This document shows, one piece after another, positions 32,072-53,064 of a DNA stretch of 64,000 nt. The notes under the pieces were generated by a model. That model saw only the letters and a list, made by a program, of their open reading frames with translations. It made no database searches and was not told the origin of the DNA. The first letter of the stretch is position 1; each line of letters starts with the position of its first letter. This stretch comes from Ptychodera flava (Eukaryota > Hemichordata > Enteropneusta > Ptychoderidae), in the NCBI RefSeq assembly GCF_041260155.1, contig NC_091940.1:28741651-28805650 (forward strand), read 5' to 3'. Position numbers and translations under genes: made by a program.

Positions 32072-32763
32072 TCATTTTGCCCATAGCCCTGCATCGACGG
32101 GAAGTTCCGCCCCTGTGATTTGATCTGCTGCTGGTGTGCATAGGAACGCGGCAAGTTCAGCAACCTGGAAAGAGAAAATAATTTCTCAGACATAAAACAT
32201 ATCGCTAGCGACGCTGGAGATACATATACCCGCGAAGATTGGTATAACATTAAATTACATTACATGACATTGCATTGATTTATAAATTACTTATCTAATT
32301 GTACATATCCTTACAGAGGTGTTCATTTGTCGTTGATTGCACTCTTTTTTCGGTTTAAGAAAAACGTAAATATTGCGAACCGTGGGTGTAGCATCAATAA
32401 ACGAAGGATTGCTACCTATCAGGAGCATGACGTCCGTAACACGTCTATATGTTTTTCGTTATTTATTATACAGCAACATATTTTTTTCTCCTAATTCTGC
32501 AAAGTTCAGTTTAACATTGTGTTTCACTCTTGCTTTTGCATGCCAAATTTACTCACTTTATGAACTTATATGAATGACCTTTTTCGTACAATGGCTTACA
32601 CTATTATCAAGAGGGCATTCACCTGCTCAACTTGTACATACGCTCCTGATGGATTTAAGTCAGCTAAGGTGCGTTTCTGAAAAATAAGTATATGATCTTG
32701 GTATAGTTATTTATCACCTTGCGTGTATCAACATGTGTACTGCCTTTACATGACATTGCATTG

Positions 32764-32841
<78 letters not shown>

Positions 32842-35800
32842 ATAAAAAATTAAACAATATTTTAACAGTGCTAAAATCTATAACATATGTACAATCCGAC
32901 GCAAAACTTTATGAATAATTACATTATTATAAAATACCGAATGAGTGCTACTGCATAATGATACCGAACGTTTCCTTCACCTCAGCTTCTTCAAAGGAAA
33001 TACCCTGCATCTCTGCAATAGAACCGATCATATCCTTTGCGACTGAAATAATAAAACACAAATTTAAATGAAATCATATATCGTACTTCATGTAGTGTTC
33101 CCCGGTTTCCGAATTCACTTATATTTTGAAACATTAGGAAAGGATACAGTTTTTGCTTATGAATTTTATAAAGCAAAGCAGTGATGTGAACAGGTACTTA
33201 TACGATATAAGTTCACAAATGTGAGGTAACCATTATAAAATTTATGACAATAGTGCGCCTCCGCGTTGTAAGTGCCACCATGAAAGAACCATGTAAGATG
33301 GGCAATTTTGCAATAAAGTAAAAACACTGTCATTTTCTTATCGTTTCATATGTTGTTCGAAATGTTATGAGAAAAAAATTGGTGTTCCCATCTTACTTTC
33401 TGTAGTATACAATACGTTGTAGCTTTTTGTTTGACGCAACTTGTTTTTCCTTTTAGATTTCAAAAACGTTTCCACAGATGTCTTCCTAATGAAAAGCACA
33501 AGTAGATTTGCTGGCCATCCAATGAAGATTTACAATGATTTACTTATTATAAGCGCTGACAAAACTGGAGTAAGCATTTTTCGCTGGTTTCCTTGTAAAA
33601 GAAAGGCAAAATTTTTCTATTGAAACAAACAATTTGAAACCGACAACTCTGAAATTACACCACGTTTTGATACATTTTCAAATTTCAAATTTATCCCTGC
33701 TCATTTTTCAAAGTGCAAAAGAAATAAAAACACTATAATGACACTTTCTTGCATTTCTACATGCGAACCAACGGAATTGACAGACGCTACTATAACAAAA
33801 AAGTGATAGTCCTCTATCGGCACCATGCATATATCAAAATCCTGTGATGAATACACTCTAAGTAAAAGTTGAGAATCATTTAAAGTGACATATTTTTTGC
33901 TTGAGTACACCTCTCATTCTATGTGCGTACCAGTCTCATTCACGCTTATTATACTCGTTGTTTTCCACTGAATTCTAAATAATTTTTAAACAATTTGGTT
34001 TTCTGTTTCATTAAATTTGGTGTATAATTCTTTGAAATAAATTTGAATAAATGAAGTGCTCACCATAAATCTAAAGAGAGACTGTGGTTTAAAGTACTCA
34101 GCACCATAAATAAGTGAAACACACTGTAAATGCCTGCATTTTATTTAACTCAATAGTGTTTATTACTACAGACCGAAACCTGTCCACTATCTTTGTCGGG
34201 ATGAACAAGCGAATGGAGAAAATTATAAATTATTGTAAATTATTCAAAGGATTACTATGGATTATTAATTTTGTAGATTTTATGGTTATTATTTAAATAA
34301 CTGCACATTCATTTTGCTATCACGGTACGGTAGGCCAGTATGCATTAGACATTATTTGCTTTAACAATTTTCTTACACTCTTACATCGGATTAACTATTG
34401 GCGACTCTTAAGTAATGGGCAACACTGTAAATATATTTAGGGCAAACCTATGCTGGTAGGAACACCGATTACTTTTTCGGCAATGGGTTACTCACTTTTC
34501 GTCTCCATCAGGGCAGGACATATGGCATTGCACGTGACTCCGGTTCCATATGAAGACATTGCGGTAGACTATCAATTACAGTGAAAAAATACGTGTGAGC
34601 ATCCCGGCTAAGGAATTCATCCCGATGCTGTATGCTCTCAAACAAAGAACGACATGGCTTAAACTTCATACTCTCATTTCGTTAACGTGTGTGGAAAAAG
34701 CATACTATGTATACGTAAGTGAAGTATTGTTCATGAAAATAGTGCAATTACGATATAAAAATCATTATATGGCTTTGAAACGTAGAACTTCTATGAAAGA
34801 TAAACATTATGTCTGTTTGATTCAAGTAAATGAGATGTCACTCCGAGTTTTGCAAATATTGATCAGCACATCGACATCATTTTAGAGAGAGATCAGGTTG
34901 GTGGAAATTATTTTAATTCTAAAATGTTCCCAAAGAACTTATTTTCTCTTTCCTTATTAGAACTGCCGTACCTTGGAGAATGATTATTTAGTGTATTTCG
35001 CGTGATAATGAAGAAAATACTCTTTGAAGGGGTGATGCCAGATAGAAGATCACATGACGTCATTGAACTCTCTTGCAAAATCGATTTGTCTTTCTTAAAG
35101 TTTCAAGAGCTTGTCAGTTTCAAACATCTAGCTCGTCAGGGAAGACAACTCTTTGAACTGGATATAGCCTGAGAAATACCTTGGTCAATCCGTTCAAACC
35201 GTGCTTGGCAGCCGTGTACGACACATTTGTGGAACTCGCACTTCTACTTCGAACAGAAGAAATATTTATGATGCGCCCCCAACCTACCGCAAAAAAGAAA
35301 TGAAAGTTGATAAGTCAATTATGCATCGTTGTATTCTGTAATCACTCTATGTCACTTCTTAACGCAGTCTAAAGAGTCATTTGACCTTTCCGTTCGACAA
35401 TATAGTAGAAGACCACAAACTTGCTTTCATGATAACTTTTTGTTGTGGATACCGTGGATGACCTGTAGGTAACACAATTGTTTGCATTTTGTACACAGAA
35501 AACTTAAAAGTTTGGACACGATGCGCCATTGAACAACGCCTATAGTAAACTTGTACGACCGATCGCAAAAGTGGAGGTATCACGTGACATTGCTTTTTGT
35601 ACTTGAAGAAAATGACACGTGGCAGCTAGTCACATCTCGAGGAGATAGTGTCTCGTCATTTAACAACATCCTTGTTGCACCAGTTGGCACCACCATTTAG
35701 CTCTTCGAATAGGATCGTCCAAAATGAAAATAAATTTGCAAAGATAAAAAATGACTACACTGGCAGCCATACAGCTGTAAAAAATATAAACACAACGTGC

Positions 35801-36486
35801 TCATCAACGTCGACTGCCATATGGATGAAACTTAAAATCTTAAAATCTTAAAATCTGTCATCATTTGTTTCAATACGAAAAATGTGCATGTCGACATTCT
35901 GACAACTTCATGCCATAAAGGTAGAATTAATGGTTCATCTTTAACATTTGTTTCTATGATCTTAGTCCCGGATTATCATGCACTTATTGCGTACCTTTCC
36001 TTTTCATATCGCCCAATAGTAGTCGCGTCAAGTCAAACGGCGCCGTTAAATGGACGCCGATTGTTTCGTCCCATTTTTGCGGCGGATACTCTTCAAGCTT
36101 GACGTTGTAAGTCACACCTGATATCGTTCAACAAAAGAATTCCACAGTTTATTAGTCTGATTGAAAAAAAAATCATCGTTTTTATAAATGTCTAATTTTT
36201 TAAAATAGGTTACATGGGTCCTCAGAATGGGTGACCTATTCTGTTTTTACCGACCTGCGTTATTAACAAGTACGTCCACTCCACCAGGGTACATGGTTTT
36301 TATCTTCTCACACATCTCCTCTATTTCAGATCGCTGCAGGAGATTGGCACGTAAGTAATGGGCCTTGACTTGACATTTCCTGAAGACAAGAAACGAACCA
36401 CAGGAAAAGATAGATTTGTGTTTTAAGTTTACTACCCTCTAGTAACTTGACCGCACTCGCTATCCAAACATAAATTACAATTACTA

Positions 36487-36549
<63 letters not shown>

Positions 36550-37152
36550 TATTATTTCCAATTGTCTATGATTGAGATTTTCACTGAGGTTAGCAGTCAA
36601 TTTATATGTATGTTATTTTATTGATTTACGACATTTTTATAGGACTAAGTGGTTAGCACATGAGTAAGGTATTAGGACATGTAAATAACTAAGATCGATG
36701 TCCATAACTTTAATACATCACTTTATCTTGTACTAAAAAATAAGGAAATTTGAGACAGATATTGAACGCATTAACACATCGTCTATGTAAGATGTACAAC
36801 AAGATCGACTCGGTCTAAATGATGGCTCCGTAAGCCGAACAGAGGGGCATACAGAGATAAATCTTAGACGTTCCAATGCACTTCGTCCGGCCGCCACCAA
36901 AATACCACCCAATGTGGTTAACTGTAGATTAAAAGTTGCTGCAAGGAGCTCAAGACTCAAGCTTCCTTTGTAAACATATGCTTACTTTTCTAGATGTTCC
37001 CGGAGAGGTTCAACTTCTGTCGCATCAAGTCTGTCATGTAAAATGATAGCATATCCGTTTTTAGCCAACACCTTAGCGATTGCATAGCCGAGACCCGATG
37101 GTGAAGCGGACCCGGTGATCAACGCAACTTTGCCAATATTACCTGTATCCAT
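32072..37152 (-). CDS. SDR oxidoreductase 3 (D-3-hydroxybutyrate dehydrogenase-like, tetrad Asn replaced by His)
   Basis: Exons in transcript order: 37152-36986, 36379-36255, 36117-35995, 35283-35180, 34568-34496, 33042-32981, 32676-32623, 32164-32072. Sizes and phases equal those of genes 1 and 2, giving 266 residues ending in TGA. The start is the ATG of MDTGNIGKV, preceded by a TTTGCAG acceptor. Motifs: TGSASPSGLG (13-22), canonical NNAG (95-98), Ser148, and YTAAK with Tyr161 and Lys165. The usual tetrad Asn120 is His (VHLTAPF, codon CAT). An AATAAA follows 35 bases after the stop. Closest paralogue is gene 4, which shares the His and the intron microsatellites. Altered activity or substrate handling is inferred from the His, not shown. 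Confidence 0.87.
32766..32837. repeat. (TA)n microsatellite in gene 3 intron 6
   Basis: About 70 bases of alternating TA. In gene 4 the matching intron carries a different compound microsatellite (45348-45600). Confidence 0.97.
36492..36546. repeat. (CT)n microsatellite in gene 3 intron 1
   Basis: About 55 bases of CT, roughly 110 bases upstream of exon 2 in transcript sense. Gene 4 has a longer CT tract at the same place (51321-51413), so it predates the duplication. Confidence 0.97.
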
Positions 37153-37344
37153 CGTCCTTCTCAATCTGCAAACAAAAAATTCCGAGAAAGGTGACTTGCG
37201 ATGTTAATATCCGTCATGTATGTTTATTTTTCCTGGATATGCAGAGACAGACATGAAATTACTGGCTTTAGCTGGTTTAGTTCCTCTAAAAAGACATGCC
37301 TATTAAAATTTACGAACTTTTCGAACGCATTGATGTCAACAAAA

Positions 37345-37351
37345 CTCTCTC

Positions 37352-37443
<92 letters not shown>
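37345..37443. repeat. (CT)n/(CTGT)n microsatellite upstream of gene 3 exon 1
   Basis: CT repeats with an internal CTGT block. It corresponds to the CT tract at 52144-52196 upstream of gene 4. Confidence 0.97.
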
Positions 37444-37447
<4 letters not shown>

Positions 37448-38371
37448 CACCTCTCAGAAAGTGAAAAATAACTAAATGAGGAAATATATACTGTTATTGC
37501 GAATCATCTGTAGCGTTGTCAATGCGACGTGTTTCCTAATAGCTAGGTGATAATGGTTAAACAAGTAGCTGATTGGAAGTGTTCTTCATGTTCAGTGTTT
37601 GATGGTGTACCCGAGGCGAATTTCATCAGAAATTAATCGGAAAAAGGTTTTCAACCGTTCGTTTGAACAGTGTGCAACCACAGAGAAACATAGAGTCGCA
37701 ACGCTTGCATGCCTTTTGTTCCATGGTAGTCTCGGTAGACTATTGGCTTTTCATATTAAAATGAGCTTCAAAGGTGTTAAACTTTTTGGAGGCTTTGTTT
37801 GTGGTTGATAATTACACGAGATTATGCGAAAAAATACGACGAGATGGCATCGTACTGCCAGTCGTGTAGCAACCATAGTTACTTTGTGAGCTCTCAGGCC
37901 AGAAACACTGCTTCACGCCAATCAAAACATAACACGCCAGCAGTTTCATAAACATGTTCTTCCTTGACGCACGTGTAAAAGACGGTATGACTGACCATTG
38001 AGTAAAACCAGACAGTATCGATAAGAGACTTTCAAATTTGGTTCAAACACACTCATTATATATTCATAAAAATATGAGAGGAATTTTTAAAACGGTAAAA
38101 CTCACTTTCCTGAAGCTCAAATCACTCCCGTTTTCGCCAGCACATCAATTCCGCTCAGCACCACACGACAACAACAACACAAACTTTGCCGAACCTACTT
38201 TCGCTTAACAATTGGCGAAAATCCGAAAATTACCGAAGGATGCATGGTCGGCTCTCTTCGGAAAAGAGAGGTGAGAGCAACCTGAGGCGAGGCGAACATG
38301 GATGGGTTACGTAACCGCTTCACGCCTTAAACAATACCCGTTGCGACTCTGTTTCTCTGTGGTGCGACATA

Positions 38372-38553
38372 AGGGACTGGTCAGTTTCTTCGGCCCTGGG
38401 GGGGGGGCCGGTGGATTATTTTTTGCCGACGTCAAAAAGTGGCTGACCCCCCCTATTCCAAATTTTGAAAACAGGGTGACCCCCCCTATTCCAAATTTCT
38501 AAACCAGGGTGACCCCCCCCCCGGGCGCGACAAAGGTAAAACAAAAGATGGAC

Positions 38554-38634
<81 letters not shown>

Positions 38635-39802
38635 TTTACATTTTACATATATTTATATTTTAAATAGTCATTCTATGTTTTAGTGAAATTGTTGACATGT
38701 CAGTTGTAAGATAGGAATTTCAAAGTGTCAATCTTAAAGTTTAAATACAGTAATTTTGAATGAGCTGTATTTGAATGAGCTGTGAATGTATTTCACACTT
38801 TCTCTGCTTAACCAGATGTCCTGAACTGTTGTACAGAAATGGATGTCAATCATTAATATCAAAGAGGAAAAAGCAGTGAATCAAAAACTTTGATGGGTGT
38901 TAAGACTTGCCAACCATCCAATTAAATCTACTGAGGAGCCATAGAGAGCTTTTTTAGCCAAAATCTGATGTGTACAGTGTCTGAGAGGACCTTTTCTTGT
39001 GTAACATTGAAACCATAAAAGCACAGCTAATAATGACAAAAACTGCCTTTTTTAACTGTTATTTTGTTCATAAAAAGCATCTTTCTACAGAAAACCTATG
39101 AAACAAAGGAAAATAATTGCATCAATGAGAAGGAAAGATATCTTGTCATTTTTCTATCTCTAAAAATAAGTCACTGTATCAAATATATATTGTGAAATAT
39201 TTGTGCATGTTGCTTTCTCATACTGAATTCTCACAGAGAGAACAGAAAAGTATCAGGAATTTGTCATCCTTTTCATATGAAATGCAGATTTCATAATGGT
39301 ACACTTTCACTTAGCAAACATCAAGATATCTCTGAAAGTATGGCGCCCGAAGGGCGCGCCAAAAAATATGAAACATCCTGATATCTCTGATATATATGCC
39401 TTGTATATTAAAGTCATGCACCTGAAGGGCATGCTGAAAGATGTATGATATATTAAAGTAATGAGCTTGAAGAGCACGCTGAAAAATATTGAACATACAG
39501 ATATCTGATGTATGTATGCTTGATATGTTAAAGTTGGGCGTGCTGAAAAATATGACTGATTATTAAAGTTACGCGCCCAAGGGCGCGCCGAAAAATACAA
39601 CTGAATGATGAATTTTGTGGCTGACACTAGCATTTTAGGCAATGATGAGCCTGTGTCAAAATTCAAAAACACACTGACCCCCCCTATTGGGCATTTCAAA
39701 AACATGTGACCCCCCCTATCACCAAAGTCAAAAACAGGGTGAACCCCCCCCCCCATGAATCCACCGGCCCACCCCCCAGGCTGAAGAAACTGACCAGTCC
39801 CT
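38372..39802. mobile_element. 1.4-kb element with G-rich inverted ends, upstream of gene 3
   Basis: Left end AGGGACTGGTCAGTTTCTTC followed by GGCC and a G run; right end GAAGAAACTGACCAGTCCCT preceded by a C run. Near both ends GTGACCCCCCCTATT-type text repeats two or three times. Inside are a TA microsatellite (38558-38629) and a degenerate tandem repeat at about 39310-39600 with GCGCCC/GGGCGC inversions. The matching site upstream of gene 4 (about 52620-52650) lacks it. No transposase is seen. Confidence 0.75.
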
Positions 39803-40348
39803 AAAATTTGGAGCCCTGTTACAAAGATGTTCGATGTGCGAGACATGCCGTTTGTCTAGTTTTTGATGTCGATCACAATCTCATCTAATTAAAAAGACAA
39901 TATACTTCTACTATAGAATGTTCAGTACGCTGCGCTGGTGGCAAATTGATGTTGTGTGCTCCATTGGGCTCTCTACGCTGACCCCAGACAAGGTGAAAGG
40001 TCGCCATCTATTTTCATAACTCTACACCAATTGTCCGTCTGTCTAGTGACCTGGCACCAAGCAAAGTGCCCGTTATTTATGTGAGTCAAATTATTTTGCA
40101 TCCAGACTTGTCATTGATTACACAACTTTACAAATGATAAGCAACCGCCAACTTGAAAAACTGGAATAGAGTTCCGGAGACTCACGGCTCGGGAGTCCAG
40201 GGTTTTAAACTCCGTGCTGATGTAAAACTTACAGTATGGTTCTGTAGAGCACCAGACAGTCTGATCAGAGCCGTGGCGCACCACGCGCGCCTGTGTTCAA
40301 CGATTACAATGCAGAAACATGGCACTCAAAAGTTAATATAAGTCTCAC

Positions 40349-40430
40349 CTTCACATGTAAGCCCCTTGTTTCAGAATTGAGCGACGATTTGTGTCTAACA
40401 CGACAGTATGAAGAGCTCAACATGTACATG
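40349..40430 (-). other. Candidate distal first exon (unit 3)
   Basis: On the minus strand ACATGTGAAG is followed by the donor-like GTGAGAC. The equivalent junction exists in unit 4 (56786) and, in related form (TGTAAAG then GTGAGGC), in units 1 and 2 (13218, 29903). A conserved noncoding leader exon is inferred; its start and any coding content are not visible. Confidence 0.3.
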
Positions 40431-40599
40431 TATGAACGTTACGTTGACCCCTGGACGGTGGCCTTGGACCAAAATACTAACATGACAGCATGCAACATGT
40501 GGTGTCTAGACAAGTTTGCGAATAAGGGCCTGGACAGAATTAACAGGGGAGGGCTGGTGTTTTGCTGTATCTCAACATGACATACGAAAAGCTAGTTCT

Positions 40600-41560
40600 G
40601 CTGGTTATTTTTATAGTTCAGTTGATATGACAGCTGAGGGAGCTCAGGAGAGGGTGTCCATCTCCTGATAATGAGGTTTTCTGAAAATTGAATAAATGTT
40701 GTTTCATTTGTTGCCAAAAGTTTTTGAAAATTTTATAAATCAATTGTTTCATTACGCCAGTTTTCATGTAACCAAAAAGTGTAAGATCGTGTAATGACTT
40801 AATATAAACGCTTTTGATGACATTGATGTAAATGTATATGATGTGGTGCAAGAAGTACCTGGGGAGGTCCGAAGGGGTGTCTCCCTCCTGACATGGCAGA
40901 TTTTAAAAGTCAAGTAACAAAATGATGTGATTTGGTAGCACTTTCAATTTATTTTTGGGGTGCTTTAATTGATATTGTTTACAAGGTAGTAAGTGTCTGG
41001 AAGAGGCCAGATCCCCTTTTTGATGTCGAACATTTTTAAAACATAGTTATGAAACAGCGTGATTTGTGTCATTTTTATGATTTAAATTAACGTTTTATTA
41101 TAATTTCATTTCTATGAAAATGTATAACATGTGATGTACAGAATAGATGGGGGAGGTCAGGAGGGGGTATGCGCCTTCTGGTGTAGAAGATTTGGAAATT
41201 ATGCTTACAAAATGGGGTGATTTGGTGTCACCTGTGTGATGTAAATTTATTGTTTATACATTATTATACATTATTAATGAAAATAGATTACTTGGAAAGG
41301 TCAGGAGAGGAGTCCCCCTCCTGATGAACAAGATTTGGAATACACTTGTAAAATAGCGTGATTTGGTGGCACCATAAATGGCAATTATTGTTTCTACATT
41401 AATGAAAATAGATAACAAAGCGATTTATAAGGAGTAACTTAGGGAGATAAGGACGGGGTGTTCCTCACCTTATATAGAAGATTTGGAAAATGCACAAACA
41501 AAATTGATGTGATATGGTCACGTTTTTGGTGGCTCTTTTTTAGCATTTAAATTTATTTTC
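40600..41560. repeat. Degenerate ~145-bp tandem array
   Basis: AGATTTGGAA occurs at 41188, 41331 and 41479 (spacing 143 and 148). A weaker AGATTTTAAA is at 40899, two periods earlier. Each unit carries a GAGGTCAGGAGGGGGT-like box followed by CCTCCTGA and a TGATTTGGTGxCAC box. Confidence 0.7.
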
Positions 41561-41964
41561 TTGATGTATACGCCAGAGGTGTTTCAACAATTACCCTGTG
41601 ATCAACATACTCTGTATAATACTTTGACGAAACAACTATTAAGTCTCAGGGAAATACATGTAATGCCCAAAACATAGAAAATTTCCACATTGCATTCTGT
41701 GTGTATCTGAAATTAATGTTGCTAGACACAGGCTGAAATTAAATTAAAATTGAAAATGTAAATATGTCAAAATCATCAGACGGTTGGAGATTTGCACGTG
41801 GTTTCTCGTATTAAGAAACTTTTTGACTTCTGTGCACCAGAAACATACAATTTATCGACTTTGGTTATGTTTTGGTTATGAATGATCACTGTCAGTGAAC
41901 ACAATGTGTGTCAAGCTCTTATTTGCTGTAATTCTAAACTCCGTGTTAATGGGCTTCCTGTTCG

Positions 41965-42520
41965 ATGAAGAACCTACATGAGAATGGAGCTGTCTTTACT
42001 AATGATTTACTTGATATTAGCTGTACGATTTATACTTATGATAAGTTTAGTCAAACATGTGGTAAAATATGTACTCCATATGAATATACACAAATCCTAA
42101 TTGCTATTCCGTCTGCTTGGAAGAAGATGATTAAAACATCAAAATCTCCCAAGCTATTAGTGTGTAAGCCTAAATTTTGAAATGATAATTGTCTCTCTGA
42201 TGAAAAAATCAGTCGAGAAATGTACAATTATTTAATAAAATTAAAATCGTCTGCTGATGGTCCTTAACATGCCATAAGATATTGGCATGATGCATTCGAT
42301 GTTGTAATTCCCACTAACGAATTATTTGTACTTCCGTTTGAACTTATTACAGATATAAAGTTGCGAAATTTCGAGTACAAACTTGTCATGAGGATTTACC
42401 AACAATTGTATGCTTTATAAATGGGACTTGATTGGTTCCCCTATGTGTACCTATTGTAAGGAGGTTGGAGAAAATTATTTCCATCTGTTTTAGGATTTTA
42501 TTCATTCAGGCAAATTTGTA
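41965..42520 (+). pseudogene. LINE C-terminal fragment
   Basis: A plus-strand reading with three or more stops and a frame change contains FVLPFELITDIKLRNFEYK and LVMRIYQQLY, followed by a degraded cysteine region (VYLL.GGWRKLFPSVL). This order matches the region after the reverse transcriptase in many non-LTR elements. No reverse transcriptase part is present here. It is dead sequence. Confidence 0.6.
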
Positions 42521-42610
42521 TGTAAAAGAGTGGTTTTATTGTGTAACCCATACTAAGGTATGGTTAATGCTCTGCAATGCATACTTGGAGTTGGCGAGCA
42601 AAGTTAATAT

Positions 42611-43252
42611 TCTACCACAGGGGGCAGATGAAAGTCCCCTGGGGTGGGAGGTTTTCTTTGTGCAACGGTTTACCTTTAATATTTGATTTTATTAATTTTG
42701 ACTGTGATATTTCAAATAAAGCTTTCGACTCCAAACTGTCTGACTGTGTTTCCAATTCCTTATCTCCTCTTCAACCAGTGCACATACCACTCTAATTGCT
42801 GCGCAAACATTGCCAACTTGTTGATGACTGAGCGTATCAGCGGATTAGCTTATTAAGTCAACACCACAGCCGTCCCACACGTAGTGAAATAATGCGTGTG
42901 GGACGGCTGTGGTGTTGACTCAATCACTTAATCCGCTGATACCGACAGCGGATTAGCAAGTTGGCAATGTTTTCGGAGCAATTACAGTGGCGTATACACA
43001 AGTTGGAGAGGAGATAAGGACTTGTCGGTAATATATAAAGCAGTCAGACGGTGTGGAGTCGAAATCTGTATTTGAAATACCACAGTCAAAATTAATAAAA
43101 TTACTTGTAGTAATAAGAAAGCAGTCAGACGGTTTGGACTTGAACTTTATTTGAAATATCACAGTCAAAATTAATAAAATAAATAAGGTAAAACGTTGCA
43201 CAAAAAACTCCTCCCCACCCCAGGGGACTGATTTCTTTCCCCTATGATTCTA
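42611..43252. repeat. 640-bp inverted repeat with hairpin core
   Basis: Two arms of about 270-350 bases face each other around 42882-42894. The inner 49 bases are almost perfect (GTCAACACCACAGCCGTCCC with its complement). Outer parts share TTGCCAACTTG, GAGGAGATAAGGA, CAGTCAGACxGTxTGGAGTC and GTGCAACGxTTTACC. A single-arm copy of the outer sequence occurs at 57185-57340. It is probably a foldback element or an inverted pair of a DNA-transposon end. Confidence 0.8.
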
Positions 43253-44426
43253 CGTGATATTGTTTGTCTCATGGTTTGTAGTAACATTGGCTTTTGTCAG
43301 ATAAACGCGTTTGGTCAGGTACTAGCCTTGCACGTTTGTAATGTAATATAAGTTCAACAATACATGTGCAAACTTCGACGATATCAAAACCGTACGGCGT
43401 AGAGGACGCACTTCTAGAAAACCAAATCGCAAGTTTTGACTTTTCGACACTCCGATAAAGCGTCAAATTTGACTCTCAGTACCTTTCTGGCCTACCATTG
43501 TGGGCGACTCACTCTGGAGCTCTTTGAGTATATAAAGTTTTCCTTGTCTTAGCTTTGTGAAAGTCGAACATTTGATTTCCGATCCAAAATAGACTTAACA
43601 CAGGGATGGCGCCATTTTGAATTTCAAATTTCAATAAATGTCCTATTATTTGTGTCTCTCCTAAAACAAATTGAACGTCGGAGACCCTTGATTATTCTTC
43701 TTCATTTAGCAAGACTGTGATTTAAATTTCCTTCAGGAAAGTTTGAGCAAAACTTAATGACTGTCACTTTTGGGGCTTGTAGTACCTTAAAGTGGAAAAC
43801 ACTGGCGATTCCTCACATTTCCTTGTAAATCAATCTGCAACGAGGCATCTGAACTAAGCTTATTTACATGTTCAAGGGCCTAATCTCGATCCGAATAAAT
43901 AGAAAACGGTCGTGTACATAAATGTACGTCGCCAAAAGTATAATGCATGTGAAAAGGTTTTGAAATATTTATATTCTTTTTTTTATCATAAAATTTGAGT
44001 GGATGCAAGTCAACATGGACATAAATGTGCTACAAATAGTAGGTTACCCTTTTAAATTTTTGGCAGTATCTGCTTTTGTTTGGAAGATATTTTGCACACC
44101 TGAACATTGACAACATAATTTTATTGATACTGAAAGGTTGAACTCTTTGCAACATGTTGCAAAAGTAAACTCTGTCAAAGAGAACGAAGAATGGTCATGG
44201 TAACGTATGACTTTGTTCACATGAAGCCTAGAAGATTGGCGTTTCGCAGGAGCGTCACGCACTAAGTATTTCTATCTCCTATTTTATACTAAGTGTTGTC
44301 CTAAATGTAACCTTTTAATGACAATAATCCATGAACTACTAAGCCAGGGAAATAGGGCTTCCCCCTTTAACAGGGAATAATGACCATGAGTGCTTATAGA
44401 CTCGGTTCAATTTCATGGCGTGGTAA

Positions 44427-44432
44427 TTTATT
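44427..44432 (-). terminator. Polyadenylation signal of gene 4
   Basis: Minus-strand AATAAA about 36 bases after the gene 4 stop, conserved with gene 3. Confidence 0.6.
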
Positions 44433-44467
44433 GTGCGCAGCTCTTGCCAGTGGTTTGCTCTGATTTT

Positions 44468-51892
<7,425 letters not shown>

Positions 51893-52136
51893 CGTCGTTC
51901 TGAATCTGCAAACGAAAATTTCGGAGTAAGGTAACTAGTGGTATTTATATCTGTCATCTACATTTACTTTTTACTGGTACTTTACCTTAAAACTTATCAT
52001 TGCCTTAGAAGTGCAGTGACATGAAATTCTTGGTTGGGGCTGGTTTAGTTTCCCCTAATTAATAAACATACCTATCCAAAGTTACGAACATTTAGGGCCC
52101 GTTGATGTCAACAAAAACTAACTAACTAACTAACTA

Positions 52137-52143
<7 letters not shown>

Positions 52144-52196
<53 letters not shown>
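52144..52196. repeat. (CT)n microsatellite upstream of gene 4 exon 1
   Basis: CT run preceded by a short AACTA repeat, equivalent to 37345-37443 upstream of gene 3. Confidence 0.97.
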
Positions 52197-52198
<2 letters not shown>

Positions 52199-53064
52199 GA
52201 CACCTTTCAGAATAGAAAAAAGATGAAATGATTATAACTAAATGCGCAAGTAGATGCCGCTATTGCGAATCATCCGTACATACAGTTATCAATGTGACGT
52301 ATTTTGTACCAGCCAAGTGAGAACAATTACAACAATAGCCGATTGTAAATATCCTTATGTTTTGCGTTGAGTGGTGCATCCGTGTAAATCTTAGTTCGAT
52401 TCTGTTTTTTAGTTTCGTCGATTTTATGGTCAAGAATTACAAGATAAAGCACTTAGCTATCGGACCAAATACTGTTTTCAACTTGTTTACAAGCTTTTCC
52501 ATGACTCCATGCCTTAACACAGTATCAGTGGTTCTGCTTTGATCCGGTTACCAAAAGGTATTTTAGGCATTATGGTCCTAAAAGACTTGTTTCGAACTGG
52601 TGAATTACACCGGGAACCGTTCTTTTGAGCGGTGTGAAACACCATTTGCAGCCCTGCTGCAAGGATGACAGGATATCTAGTGTTTGAAGGTTGATCACAA
52701 TTTAATCTAATACAAAGACCTGTCAGTACGCTGGTGACGATATGCTGTTTGTGTCCTCGAATTGTGTCCTCGACTTGGGCTCTCAACGCTGAACCTCTGA
52801 CAAGGTGAAAGGTCACGTTCTGATGTCGACGTCCGTATGTCCAGTCACGTGGGGTAGAGCAGGGAGGTAGAGTAACGTCACCGTGGTCCAGTGACATCCA
52901 GCAAACTGCCTGTTATTCAGTAACTTGTGTATCCAATTACTTGTCGTTGATCACACAGCTAATACGAATAGCCACTTCCAACTTGAAAAGGGGACCAGAT
53001 TTCGGACTCACAGCTGGAGACTCGAGGGTTTTAAACTCCGTGTCGGGGCACCCGGAGAGAGCAC

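Noticed and set aside
39307..39846. 179-codon minus-strand open frame
   Set aside because: It reads through the degenerate tandem repeat and G-rich end of the 38.4-39.8-kb element.
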